Shown here: positions 1-6,974 of the stretch, in pieces
Layout of the letters: each line of letters opens with the position of its first letter
Position numbering within the stretch: position 1 is the first letter of the stretch
NCBI GenBank assembly: GCA_038323315.1
Contig: JBBQGU010000014.1
Span: forward strand, 1-23,255
Length of the DNA: 23,255 nucleotides
Origin: Stagnihabitans sp038323315
GTDB taxonomy: Bacteria > Pseudomonadota > Alphaproteobacteria > Rhodobacterales > Rhodobacteraceae
Reading direction: 5' to 3'
Translations under genes and position numbers: made by a program
Notes under the pieces: model-generated
What the model was told of the DNA's origin: nothing
Databases searched by the model: none
Seen by the model: the letters and a program-made list of their open reading frames with translations, nothing else

Positions 1-195
1 TCGCCCGGCTTTGGCGACAGCAACTGGACCGACATCATCAGTGAATTGCGTCTGGCCGGATGGTCAGGCTCGATCGACATCGAGGGCTGGCATGACCCGG
101 TTTACCGCGACGCGCTGGAAATGACCGGGCAGGTCCATGCGCTGGCCCATCTGAAAACGGCCCGGGGCGGTGATTTTATCGCCAACCCGGACTGA
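1..195 (+). CDS. Sugar phosphate isomerase/epimerase, TIM barrel (C-terminal fragment)
   Basis: The reading frame is open from the first base and ends at TGA 193-195, leaving the last 64 residues of a protein whose start lies outside the window. The visible part has the look of the end of a xylose-isomerase-like (AP endonuclease 2 family) TIM barrel: a P-G-F-G-D start of a strand/loop, a Trp-Thr-Asp helix, then G-S-I-D-I-E-G-W-H-D-P, in which the acidic residue (Glu, in IDIEGWHD) sits where these enzymes place a metal or substrate ligand, and a final helix with H-A-L-A-H-L-K. Such enzymes interconvert sugars or cyclitols (IolE/IolI-like, tagatose epimerase-like). Its position 85 nt upstream of a sugar ABC importer on the same strand supports a shared sugar or polyol catabolic operon. 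The exact substrate cannot be told from the fragment. Confidence 0.72.
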   Translation, partial: SPGFGDSNWTDIISELRLAGWSGSIDIEGWHDPVYRDALEMTGQVHALAHLKTARGGDFIANPD

Positions 196-280
196 CGAAA
201 GCGGCAAGATCCAAACAATGGACGGCCGTCCCTGATTGGACTGCACGCCGGCAAGCCCGGCTCAATGGAGGAGGAACACG
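196..280 (+). promoter_or_regulatory. Intergenic leader with two short inverted repeats before the sugar binding-protein gene
   Basis: This 85-nt gap holds a perfect 12-nt palindrome, GGACGGCCGTCC (220-231), and a 5-bp stem GCCGG (247-251) / CCGGC (257-261) with a 5-nt loop. A strong Shine-Dalgarno GGAGGAGG (about 267-274) sits just before ATG 281. The palindrome could be an operator half-pair or part of an mRNA hairpin that favours the abundant binding-protein transcript. No convincing -35/-10 pair was seen. The role of either repeat is inferred, not shown. Confidence 0.3.
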
Positions 281-1279
281 ATGACTGGAATTTCCAAGCA
301 CCTTTTGTTGACCGGTGCTGCTTTGGTTGCGATCGTTGCTGCGACCAGCAGCGCACAGGCCCAGGCCCTGCGCGACAACTGGTGCAAAGACGTCAAGATC
401 CGCTTTTTCGTAGGCGGGGCGGAAGGCGACGGTTTTGCCAATATCGTCTTTAACGGCGCAAAGCAGGCCCAGGCCGACACGGGCGCGCAGGTCGATTTCA
501 TCTTTTCGGGATGGTCATCGGAAAAGATGATCCAGCAGTTGCGCGAGGCGGTCGCCTCGGCACCTGACGGCATCGCCATGATGGGCCATCCGGGGCCGGA
601 TTCCATCGAACCCCTTGCGGAAGAGGCAGCCAAGACGGGCATCTTGATGATGTATCAGAACGTCGACGTGCCCACGGTCCGCGCCAAGTTCGGCGGCGGC
701 TATGTCGGTGCCAACCTTTCGCCGCAGGGCTATGCCTTGGGGGCCGAAGCCGCCCGCATGTCGGGCCTGGGTGCCGGGGATCAGGCCATCGTGGTGGCCG
801 ACTGGTCGCAGGAAAACCGGGTGATCCGCGAGTTGGGGACGGTCAAGGCGTTGGAAGATGCCGGGCTTACGGTCATCAAGCTGACCACCTCGCCCGAAAT
901 GGCCGGCGATCCGAACCTGGCCATTCCGGTGATCAGCGCGGGCATGCTGGCCAATCCCGATGTCAAACTGATCGCCTATCCGGGTGGCCAGATGCTGGGC
1001 AACGCACCGACCTATATGGAGGCTGTCGGCAAGAAGCCGGGCGAAATTTTCAACATCGGTTTCGACACCAGCGCGCAGATCGTCGAGGCGTTCAACAACG
1101 GCTGGGTCCAACTGACCGCCGACCAGCAGCCCTTCATGCAGGGCTACATGCCGATCCTTAGCCTGTGCCAACAAAAGGTTTACGGTCTGGGCGCAATCAG
1201 CGTCGATACCGGGGCAGGTTTTGTGACCAAGGAATCGGTTGGGGCTGTGGCCGACCTTGCCATCGAAGGCTTGCGCTGA
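281..1279 (+). CDS. Sugar ABC transporter, periplasmic substrate-binding protein (ribose/class I type)
   Basis: The 332-residue product binds a sugar-like ligand in the periplasm and delivers it to the permease encoded two genes downstream. An in-frame upstream ATG exists at 236, but ATG 281 is chosen because it follows GGAGGAGG at good spacing and begins directly with a signal peptide: M-T-G-I-S-K-H, a hydrophobic core (residues about 8-22), then an A-Q-A/A-Q-A type cleavage site near residue 27-29. The mature part matches the Peripla_BP_4 fold: a first strand with F-F-V-G-G-A-E-G-D-G-F, A-P-D-G-I-A-M-M-G-H-P in lobe 1, G-Y-V-G-A-N at the hinge, and a lobe 2 ending near I-G-F-D-T-S. Length is typical of RbsB/FrcB-like proteins. 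It is the first of three transporter genes in SBP-ATPase-permease order. The ligand is unknown; the upstream isomerase suggests a sugar or cyclitol. Confidence 0.88.
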   Translation: MTGISKHLLLTGAALVAIVAATSSAQAQALRDNWCKDVKIRFFVGGAEGDGFANIVFNGAKQAQADTGAQVDFIFSGWSSEKMIQQLREAVASAPDGIAMMGHPGPDSIEPLAEEAAKTGILMMYQNVDVPTVRAKFGGGYVGANLSPQGYALGAEAARMSGLGAGDQAIVVADWSQENRVIRELGTVKALEDAGLTVIKLTTSPEMAGDPNLAIPVISAGMLANPDVKLIAYPGGQMLGNAPTYMEAVGKKPGEIFNIGFDTSAQIVEAFNNGWVQLTADQQPFMQGYMPILSLCQQKVYGLGAISVDTGAGFVTKESVGAVADLAIEGLR

Positions 1280-1345
1280 CCTAAGGCAGGCGGGGCGGCT
1301 CTGGCTGCCTCGCCATCCATTTCCACCCGCAACCGGAGCAACCCC

Positions 1346-2143
1346 TTGGGCAACCGACTTATCGAACTGCGCGAGATCAAGAAGTCGTATGGCAACGTCT
1401 TTGCTGTCGGTGGCGTCAACATGCATATCGACAGTGGCGAGGTCGTGGGGTTGCTGGGCGACAATGGTGCCGGAAAATCGACGCTGATCAAGATATTGGC
1501 AGGGGCGGTCAAGCCGACATCGGGCGAAATTCTGGTGCGCGGTGCCCCGGTTCAGGGCTGGAGTGCGGGAAAATCCCGCGCGTCAGGCATCGAGACGGTG
1601 TTTCAGGACCGCGCCTTGGCAGTGCAGCAAACCATCGTGCGCAACATCTTCATGGGCCGCGAGATCACCACCTCGTTCGGCTTTCTCGACGTCCAGAAAC
1701 AACGATCCGAGGCGGAACGGCTGATGCGGGAAATCGGCTTTACTTCCAAGGTCTTCTCGCCCGACTCGATCGTGGGCCAACTGTCGGGTGGCGAACGGCA
1801 GGGCGTGGCCATCGCGCGCGCCATCTACAACAAGGCCGACCTGATCATCCTGGACGAGCCGACCACGGCCCTGTCCCTGACCGAGACCGAAAAGGTCTTT
1901 CGCTTCGTCCGCAATGTCCGCGAAAGCGGCCGCTCGATCCTGTTCATCGGCCATAACATTCACCACGTCTTCGACATTGCAGACCGCTTCGTGGTTCTGG
2001 ACCGTGGCCGCGTCTCGCTGGAGATCACCAAGGCCGAGGTCAAAAGCGCCGACCGCCTGATCGCCTTCATGGAACATATCGCACATCCAACCGGGCCGAA
2101 CCCCCTGGACACATTCCAAGCCAAAAGCGGAGCCGCCCGATGA
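1346..2143 (+). CDS. Sugar ABC transporter ATP-binding protein (single-domain, FrcA-like)
   Basis: The 265-residue ATPase energises the adjacent sugar permease from the cytoplasmic side. Visible motifs are Walker A G-D-N-G-A-G-K-S (residues 38-45), signature L-S-G-G-E-R-Q (146-152) and Walker B L-I-I-L-D-E-P (166-172) followed by T-T-A-L. G-D-N-G-A-G-K-S is characteristic of the carbohydrate CUT2 branch. RbsA-type partners usually carry two fused ATPase domains (about 500 residues). This one has a single domain, as in FrcA-like systems, and would work as a homodimer. The start is TTG 1346, placed after GGAG (1335-1338); no ATG fits before the first strand. The stop overlaps the permease start as ATGA (2140-2143), which implies translational coupling. 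The gap to the binding-protein gene is 66 nt. Confidence 0.88.
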   Translation: MGNRLIELREIKKSYGNVFAVGGVNMHIDSGEVVGLLGDNGAGKSTLIKILAGAVKPTSGEILVRGAPVQGWSAGKSRASGIETVFQDRALAVQQTIVRNIFMGREITTSFGFLDVQKQRSEAERLMREIGFTSKVFSPDSIVGQLSGGERQGVAIARAIYNKADLIILDEPTTALSLTETEKVFRFVRNVRESGRSILFIGHNIHHVFDIADRFVVLDRGRVSLEITKAEVKSADRLIAFMEHIAHPTGPNPLDTFQAKSGAAR

Positions 2144-3141
2144 CTGACACACCCGAACCTTCAAACCGGTCCATCGAACTGAGCCCGCTCCGCCGGTTTA
2201 TCCTGTCGAACCGGGCCTCGATTGGTACGCTTGCGGTGTTTGTCGTGATGATGGGCCTGTTCTTCATCGGCAATCCACGGGTCTTTTCCGACTACCGCAT
2301 TTACTATTCGGTATTGACCACCTTGCCGGTGGCGATATTCGTCGTGGTCCCCATGGTCTTTCTTGTGACGGTGGGCGAGATCGACCTGTCGTTCCCCTCG
2401 GTCATGGCGCTGTCGGCCTGGGTCTTTGCGCTGGGCGTCAAGTCGGGCTTCGACCCCTTCCTCAGCATCGCCGCGGGCGTGGCCGCCGGCACTCTGACCG
2501 GGGCCGTGATTGGTGGGATTGTGGTTTATGGCGGCCTGTCCTCGCTCGTGGCAACGCTGGGACTGAACTTTCTGATCCGGGGTGCGATCATGATTGCCAC
2601 CGGTGGCATTTCAATCGCCGTCGTGTCGCTGAAGAACACCGTCGCCTACCAGATCTTTTCCGGAACGATAGCGGGCTTTCCGGTGCAGATGCTGTGGGCC
2701 ACGTTGTTTGTGATGGTTTCCATCGTCTTGTTCAACCGGCACAGGTTCGGCGCCCGCATCCACTGTGTCGGTGACAATCCCGACAGCGCCGAGCAGATGG
2801 GCATAGATAGCAAAAAGATCCGGGTCTATGCCTTTGTCTTCATGGGCCTTGGGGCGGCTCTGGCGGGCATATTCTCGACGATGATCAACTTTACCTGGTG
2901 GCCGACTGCGGGCGATTCCTATCTGCTGCCAACCTTGGCTGCCGTTTTTGTCGGTGGCACCCCAACCTGGGGCGGCATCGGCACAATCTTTGGTGGCACC
3001 ATCGGGGCCGTGATCGTATCCTTCATTCAGGTCGGGATCATCTCGGCAGGTCTGGACGGGTTTTACGTGCAGTTCTTCAACGGTCTGATCATCATCCTGT
3101 CGCTGCTTGGTCACAGGTGGAACCAGGTCCGCTACCGTTAA
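2140..3141 (+). CDS. Sugar ABC transporter permease (CUT2/BPD_transp_2 family)
   Basis: This 333-residue integral membrane protein forms the channel of the sugar importer. It has the run of about 8-10 hydrophobic segments usual for RbsC/XylH-like permeases, beginning near residue 25, and the family hallmark in the middle: V-G-E-I-D-L-S-F-P-S-V around residue 80, matching the G-G-I-D-L-S-V-G motif. G-D-N-P-D-S-A-E-Q-M-G-I (about 210-221) corresponds to the conserved cytoplasmic G-x-N-x-x-A-A-x-x-x-G-I coupling loop, and G-G-T-P-T-W-G-G-I-G (about 273-282) to the conserved G-G-x-x-x-x-G-G-x-G stretch. It starts inside the ATPase stop codon (ATGA). It closes the sugar operon; no gene follows on this strand for over 300 nt. 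Confidence 0.9.
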   Translation: MTDTPEPSNRSIELSPLRRFILSNRASIGTLAVFVVMMGLFFIGNPRVFSDYRIYYSVLTTLPVAIFVVVPMVFLVTVGEIDLSFPSVMALSAWVFALGVKSGFDPFLSIAAGVAAGTLTGAVIGGIVVYGGLSSLVATLGLNFLIRGAIMIATGGISIAVVSLKNTVAYQIFSGTIAGFPVQMLWATLFVMVSIVLFNRHRFGARIHCVGDNPDSAEQMGIDSKKIRVYAFVFMGLGAALAGIFSTMINFTWWPTAGDSYLLPTLAAVFVGGTPTWGGIGTIFGGTIGAVIVSFIQVGIISAGLDGFYVQFFNGLIIILSLLGHRWNQVRYR

Positions 3142-3475
3142 CGTCGAGAGACAGATGTTTTCGCCGCAGCTGACTTGCATATACCGATCAGAATTTGTGT
3201 CAGGGCTGTCTCAGGCCTGACGCTATCGACCTTGACCGACTTTTAACTCGACCGACCGACGCTCATCGCGTCTTTTGGTCTTTGTCAAACGGCGTCGTTG
3301 CTTTTGAGCGGACGGTCGCCAGAACCGGCTCTTGGTAGGATTGGGTCTTTTGTACCGATTTATGCGATATATCATCGTGTCGCGCACAAAATTCCCGCGA
3401 CCGGGGTCCTTTAAGCAAAACGAAACTTGCCGGTTCAAGTGAAGGTCCGGTACGTCCTTGCAGAGGCAATCCCCC
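3142..3475. promoter_or_regulatory. Gene-poor spacer with inverted repeats between the sugar operon and the GGT-like gene
   Basis: No convincing gene was found in this 334-nt stretch, which is visibly less G/C-rich than its flanks. It contains an imperfect 8-bp stem around GTCAGG (3199-3204) / CCTGAC (3216-3221), followed some 15 nt later by a short T run, which could be a weak terminator for the sugar operon. It also contains the 8-nt palindrome GATATATC (3366-3373) and a perfect 6-bp inverted repeat GTCGCG (3379-3384) / CGCGAC (3396-3401) with an AT-rich 11-nt spacer. The last two lie about 75-110 nt before the next gene, where a promoter and operator would be expected. No -35/-10 pair with a normal 16-18 nt spacer was found. 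Confidence 0.35.
3199..3221 (+). terminator. Possible weak terminator hairpin after the sugar ABC operon
   Basis: GTCAGG and CCTGAC pair perfectly around an 11-nt loop, and the stem can be extended by one wobble and one G-C pair. The T run (about 3240-3245) is too far downstream for a textbook rho-independent terminator, so this may instead be an mRNA-protecting hairpin. It lies about 57 nt after the permease stop. Confidence 0.25.
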
Positions 3476-4948
3476 TTGCAGATCAATCCGTTCTCCTCTT
3501 TGGTGCGACCGGCCATTGGTGGTCACAAAGGGGCCATCGCGGCGGCCCATCCTCTGGCGACGGGGGCCGGTCAAAACATGCTGGCCAGAGGCGGTTCTGC
3601 CATCGACGCGGTGATTGCGGCGCAGGCGATGCTGGCCGTGGTGTCGCCCGATGCCTGCGGGGTGGGCGGCGATGGCTTGGTTCTGGTCCATGCGCTGGGG
3701 GAGGCTGCGGTGGCCATCAACGGCGCCGGCCCGTCGGCGGGCATGGCGGAAGCCTTTGTGACGACCGGAGGGGGTAGTGTGGCAGTGCCCGGTCTGGTCG
3801 ACGGCTGGGCACAGATGCACGCGCGCTGGGGGCAGATTGCCTTGGGCGAGTCCCTCGCCCCAGCCATCGAGGCTGCCGAGGCGGGCGTCGTTGTCAGCCG
3901 GGCCCTGGCCGAGGCGCGTCGGGCCCAAATGGCGCGGCTTTTGGCGGGTGGGGCCGGGGATTGGGCGTTGATGACGCTTGAAGCCGGCGAGATCTTTCGC
4001 CAGCCCGCCCTTGCGCGGACGTTGCGCCAGATTGCGTCGGACGGTCCTTCTGCCCTTTATAGTGGCCCGTTGGCCGACGCAATCGCCCGGGCGGTACAGC
4101 ATTCTGGGGGGGCGTTGAGCGTCACCGATCTGGCCCGGCCCGCCGCGATCGTGAGCGCGCCGATATCGTTGCAATTTGGCGCTGCCGTTGTGCACGTGCA
4201 GCCCCCCGCGTCGCAGGGTGTCCTGCTGGCGATGGCGCTGCACGGTTGGTTGCGCGGTGGATATGGCGCAACTGCGCCGCTGGCGCATCTGGGTGTGGAG
4301 TTGACACAAGCCGCATTTTCCTTGCGTGACGAGGTGAAACAGGGCGCGGGGTTGCTGGAACAACTCCCGGAAATCGATCAGGACCGCGCGGCAGGGCTTG
4401 GTGGACCGCGCGCCTATCTGCACACGGCGGGCGTCGCAGCCTCCGACGCGTCGGGGTTGGTGGCGGCGTCGCTGGTCAGCGTATTTGACGATTTCGGCTC
4501 GGCGGTGTTCGTGCCCGAGGGTGGGTTTACCCTGAACAACCGGGCCGGTGGCTTTACCAGTGGCGGCAACGCCTTTGCGCCGGGCAAGCGGCCCATTCAC
4601 ACCTTGGCACCTGTCATCGTCGAAATGGCGGGCAACGTGGTGGCCCTGTCGACCCCCGGTGCGGATGGTCAAGTGCAGACCCTGCTGCAAATCCTGCTGG
4701 ACTGGCTGGTGTGCGGACGGTCGCTGCCCGAGGCGGTGTCCGCCCCGCGGTGGCGCAGCGAGAACAACCGCCTGCTGGTCGAGGCAGGCCACCCGGCACG
4801 CGACGATCTGATCCGGCGCGGACATGATGTTGTAGATGTAAGTGCGGGCGACATGCGCTTTGGTGCGGTAACGATGGCGGGCATGTGGGACGGGCAACCC
4901 TTTGCGCTGGCCGACTGGCGCCGGATGACATGGGCCGGGGTGGCGTGA
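3476..4948 (+). CDS. Gamma-glutamyltransferase-like Ntn hydrolase
   Basis: The product (490 residues from TTG 3476) belongs to the GGT family, autoprocessing Ntn hydrolases that cleave gamma-glutamyl or related amide bonds. Family signs are H-P-L-A-T-G-A-G-Q-N-M-L-A-R-G-G-S-A-I-D near the N-terminus, C-G-V-G-G-D-G-L-V-L-V-H (compare G-I-G-G-G-G-F), F-G-S-A-V-F-V-P ... L-N-N-R-A-G-G-F, and H-T-L-A-P-V-I-V ... T-P-G-A-D-G-Q-V-Q in the small-subunit region. By alignment the nucleophile should be Thr317 (codon 4424-4426), in H-T-A-G-V-A-A-S-D where relatives have G-D-T or T-T-H. The R-P-I-H-T-L-x-P and D-G-Q-x-Q features resemble oxamate amidohydrolase (HpxW)-like members more than glutathione-degrading GGT. 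No signal peptide is visible, so it is probably cytoplasmic. The start is uncertain: TTG 3476 has AGAGG 9 nt upstream, TTG 3458 and GTG 3503 are alternatives, and the first ATG is too late. Confidence 0.82.
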   Translation: MQINPFSSLVRPAIGGHKGAIAAAHPLATGAGQNMLARGGSAIDAVIAAQAMLAVVSPDACGVGGDGLVLVHALGEAAVAINGAGPSAGMAEAFVTTGGGSVAVPGLVDGWAQMHARWGQIALGESLAPAIEAAEAGVVVSRALAEARRAQMARLLAGGAGDWALMTLEAGEIFRQPALARTLRQIASDGPSALYSGPLADAIARAVQHSGGALSVTDLARPAAIVSAPISLQFGAAVVHVQPPASQGVLLAMALHGWLRGGYGATAPLAHLGVELTQAAFSLRDEVKQGAGLLEQLPEIDQDRAAGLGGPRAYLHTAGVAASDASGLVAASLVSVFDDFGSAVFVPEGGFTLNNRAGGFTSGGNAFAPGKRPIHTLAPVIVEMAGNVVALSTPGADGQVQTLLQILLDWLVCGRSLPEAVSAPRWRSENNRLLVEAGHPARDDLIRRGHDVVDVSAGDMRFGAVTMAGMWDGQPFALADWRRMTWAGVA

Positions 4949-4977
4949 TGGCAGCGGGGCCGGTGGAGTTTCAGGGG

Positions 4978-6153
4978 CTATGCATGACCCAGATGCGCGA
5001 CCGCCCCGGCATAGATTGCAATGCAGTCCAGAAAATCCTGCCGCAGCACGTAGTCATCCACACCCGAGGCAAGTTCGGGCTGGGGGCCGTAACACACCGC
5101 CGGAACACCAAGCGCGCGCCAGCGGGCGGCGTCCGAGGCAGGCAGGCGGGTTACATCGGCTGGCACGGACCCGCGTACGGTTATGGCCATCTGTCGCACC
5201 GCCTCGGCGACGATCGCGGCTGGATCGGACCAGTTCGCGTCCCACCCCTTGACCAAATGCCACGACAGCCCTTCACTGCACAAGGCGTCCAAACGTGCGG
5301 CAACCTCGGGCAGGGTCAGGCCGGGCGGCAGGCGCAGATCGATATCAGCCTCGGCTTGCGATACGGCAGGGCTGAAGCCTTGCCCGCCTGCGATGCGGCC
5401 GATATTGGCCGACAGCCGCGTGCCTTCGGCATTGGTGGCGTGGTTCAGGCTGGGCAACGGCGGCGTGACGCGCAGGTCGTTCCAGCGGTCGATGACGGTC
5501 AGCGCGGCGGCCAGCCGGGCTGTGGCCGCACTGCCCCGCGTCGTCAGCATGCCTTGCCCGACGCGACCTGCGGCGGCAAGACGGACCCACATCAGGCCCT
5601 TTTCCGCCACGGCGAGGTTCATGGCGCCCGGCCCTTCGCCACAGATCAGGTGATCGCCGCGCAGGTCGGGGCGGGCCGTCAGCAGATGCGCGGCACCATC
5701 AGGACCGAACACGCATTCGTCGGCGACAAGGCTGAGGATTGTCGTGCCCCGCCACTGGTCGCGCGCCAGATCGAGCCGCCGCAGCGCCATGATCATCGCG
5801 GCGGCTGCCCCTTTCATGTTGCCGGTTCCAAGGCCGCACAGGCGGGGGCCGGCCTCGGTCAGGTCATGCACCGGCACGGTCCAAGCCGACAGGTCGCCCG
5901 GCGGCACGGTGTCGAGATGCGCGTTAAGATGCACGACCGGCCCCGGACCGTTGTCCAGGCGCACGACAATGTTCGGCTTGGCGGGATCGATTGCGATGAC
6001 TTCGGCGTTCATTCCGTGAAGGGCATCCAGGGCCGCCAGCACTGCGCGTGTGGTATCGCCGGGTGGGTTGATACTGTCGGCCTGCACAACAGCGCGCAGC
6101 AACGCGGTGGCGCGGGTGGCCTCGGTCTGATCGGGGGGGGCTGCGAGCGTCAT
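4978..6153 (-). CDS. M20 family peptidase/deacetylase-like protein with altered metal site
   Basis: This 391-residue protein has the layout of ArgE/DapE/carboxypeptidase G2 relatives: a catalytic domain interrupted by a dimerisation domain (about 185-290). H-L-D-T-V-P-P-G-D (H79, D81) and C-G-E-G-P (E173) are intact. Other metal-site positions differ from the family: G-L-G-T-G-N-M-K-G has Asn112 where the metal-bridging Asp normally sits, A-D-E-C has Cys147 in place of the second Glu, Gln200 replaces the usual His in the dimerisation domain, and A-S-G-V-D-D-Y has Ser363 where the last metal-binding His is expected. It may be a divergent one-metal subfamily or a non-catalytic homologue. The start is ATG 6153, with GGAG 8 nt upstream; ATG 6174 would add seven residues but has no ribosome site. 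It is convergent with the GGT-like gene (29 nt apart) and divergent from the SDR gene. Confidence 0.83.
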   Translation of the reverse strand: MTLAAPPDQTEATRATALLRAVVQADSINPPGDTTRAVLAALDALHGMNAEVIAIDPAKPNIVVRLDNGPGPVVHLNAHLDTVPPGDLSAWTVPVHDLTEAGPRLCGLGTGNMKGAAAAMIMALRRLDLARDQWRGTTILSLVADECVFGPDGAAHLLTARPDLRGDHLICGEGPGAMNLAVAEKGLMWVRLAAAGRVGQGMLTTRGSAATARLAAALTVIDRWNDLRVTPPLPSLNHATNAEGTRLSANIGRIAGGQGFSPAVSQAEADIDLRLPPGLTLPEVAARLDALCSEGLSWHLVKGWDANWSDPAAIVAEAVRQMAITVRGSVPADVTRLPASDAARWRALGVPAVCYGPQPELASGVDDYVLRQDFLDCIAIYAGAVAHLGHA

Positions 6154-6215
6154 CAGGGTGTCTCCGGTCGCCATACTGCGACAGGTCTTAAGATTGGACG
6201 CAAGGGAAAATCTCC

Positions 6216-6974
6216 ATGAACCAGCAACTGTTACACGGAAAAACCGCGTTGATCACCGGGGCGGGGCGGGGCATCGGGCTGGCGGTGGCGCAGGCCTATG
6301 CGGGCCATGGTGCCCGCGTCATCCTGACAGATCTGGACCCCACGACGACCGAGGCCGCGGCGCAGGGCCTTCCGGGTGCGAGGACGCTGACCTTTGGTGT
6401 TACCGACGAGGCGGCAACCGAAGCCGCGTTCGACCGGCTGGGTGCCGAGGGCTGGATGCCGGATGTCGTGGTGCCGAATGCCGGGATATTGCATCTGGAG
6501 GAGATTTCAACCCTGCCTGCCGACCGGTTCCGCGCCGTGATCGAGGTCAATCTGACCGGCGCGTTTCTGACCGCACGGGCAGCGGCGCGCCGAATGACCG
6601 CCGGTGGACGGATCATCCTGACATCGTCGTTGTTCGGGCTGCGCGGCGGGGCGCAGAATGCGGCTTATTCGGCCTCCAAGTTCGGGATGGTGGGGCTGAT
6701 GGAGTCGATGGCTGCCGATCTTGCGCCACGCGGCATCATGGTCAATGCGGTCGCGCCCGGACAGATCGCGACCGAGATGCTGGACAAGCTGGTGGCGGAC
6801 CGGCTTGCGATGGGTCTGCCGGACCCGCGCGAAAGGCTGCGGGCGCGGATTCCCATGGGACGGCTGGGCACGACGGAGGAGTTGGCGGGCACCTATGTCT
6901 GGCTCGCCTCGGCACTGTCGGGTTATGTCACGGGACAGACCATTGCCGTCGATGGCGGCTGGCAAGTCGGATGA
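6216..6974 (+). CDS. Short-chain dehydrogenase/reductase (SDR family)
   Basis: This 252-residue classical SDR would oxidise or reduce an alcohol/ketone with NAD(P). It shows the cofactor motif T-G-A-G-R-G-I-G (14-21), an acidic D39 after strand 2 that favours NAD over NADP, N-A-G (88-90), structural N112, catalytic Ser137 or Ser138 (I-L-T-S-S), Y151-S-A-S-K155, and the P-G-Q-I-A-T loop (181-186) common to FabG-like members. The C-terminus G-Y-V-T-G-Q-T-I-A-V-D-G-G is standard. ATG 6216 follows AAGGGA at good spacing. It opens a five-gene train, with its stop overlapping the next start (ATGA 6971-6974). The substrate is unknown; context suggests a hydroxylated product released by the neighbouring hydrolases. 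Confidence 0.9.
   Translation: MNQQLLHGKTALITGAGRGIGLAVAQAYAGHGARVILTDLDPTTTEAAAQGLPGARTLTFGVTDEAATEAAFDRLGAEGWMPDVVVPNAGILHLEEISTLPADRFRAVIEVNLTGAFLTARAAARRMTAGGRIILTSSLFGLRGGAQNAAYSASKFGMVGLMESMAADLAPRGIMVNAVAPGQIATEMLDKLVADRLAMGLPDPRERLRARIPMGRLGTTEELAGTYVWLASALSGYVTGQTIAVDGGWQVG

Noticed and set aside
3341..3373. Sigma-70 promoter with TTGTAC or TTGGGT and TATATC
   Set aside because: The spacers would be 12 or 21 nt, outside the functional range, so only a general promoter region is suggested.
3263..4897. Long minus-strand open frame (544 codons) opposite the GGT-like gene
   Set aside because: It is rich in Arg, His, Gln and Gly without any recognisable fold, as expected for the antisense of a high-GC gene. 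The + strand frame has clear GGT-family motifs.
4885..6219. Long + strand open frame (444 codons) opposite the M20-like gene
   Set aside because: Its composition is antisense-like and it has no family motif, while the minus strand encodes a well-aligned M20 protein with a good ribosome site.
6158..6970. N-terminal extension of the lactonase-like frame through the SDR gene
   Set aside because: The MBL frame stays open upstream, but its residues there are an Arg/Gly-rich shadow of the SDR gene. The start at ATG 6971, overlapping the SDR stop, fits operon practice and family length.
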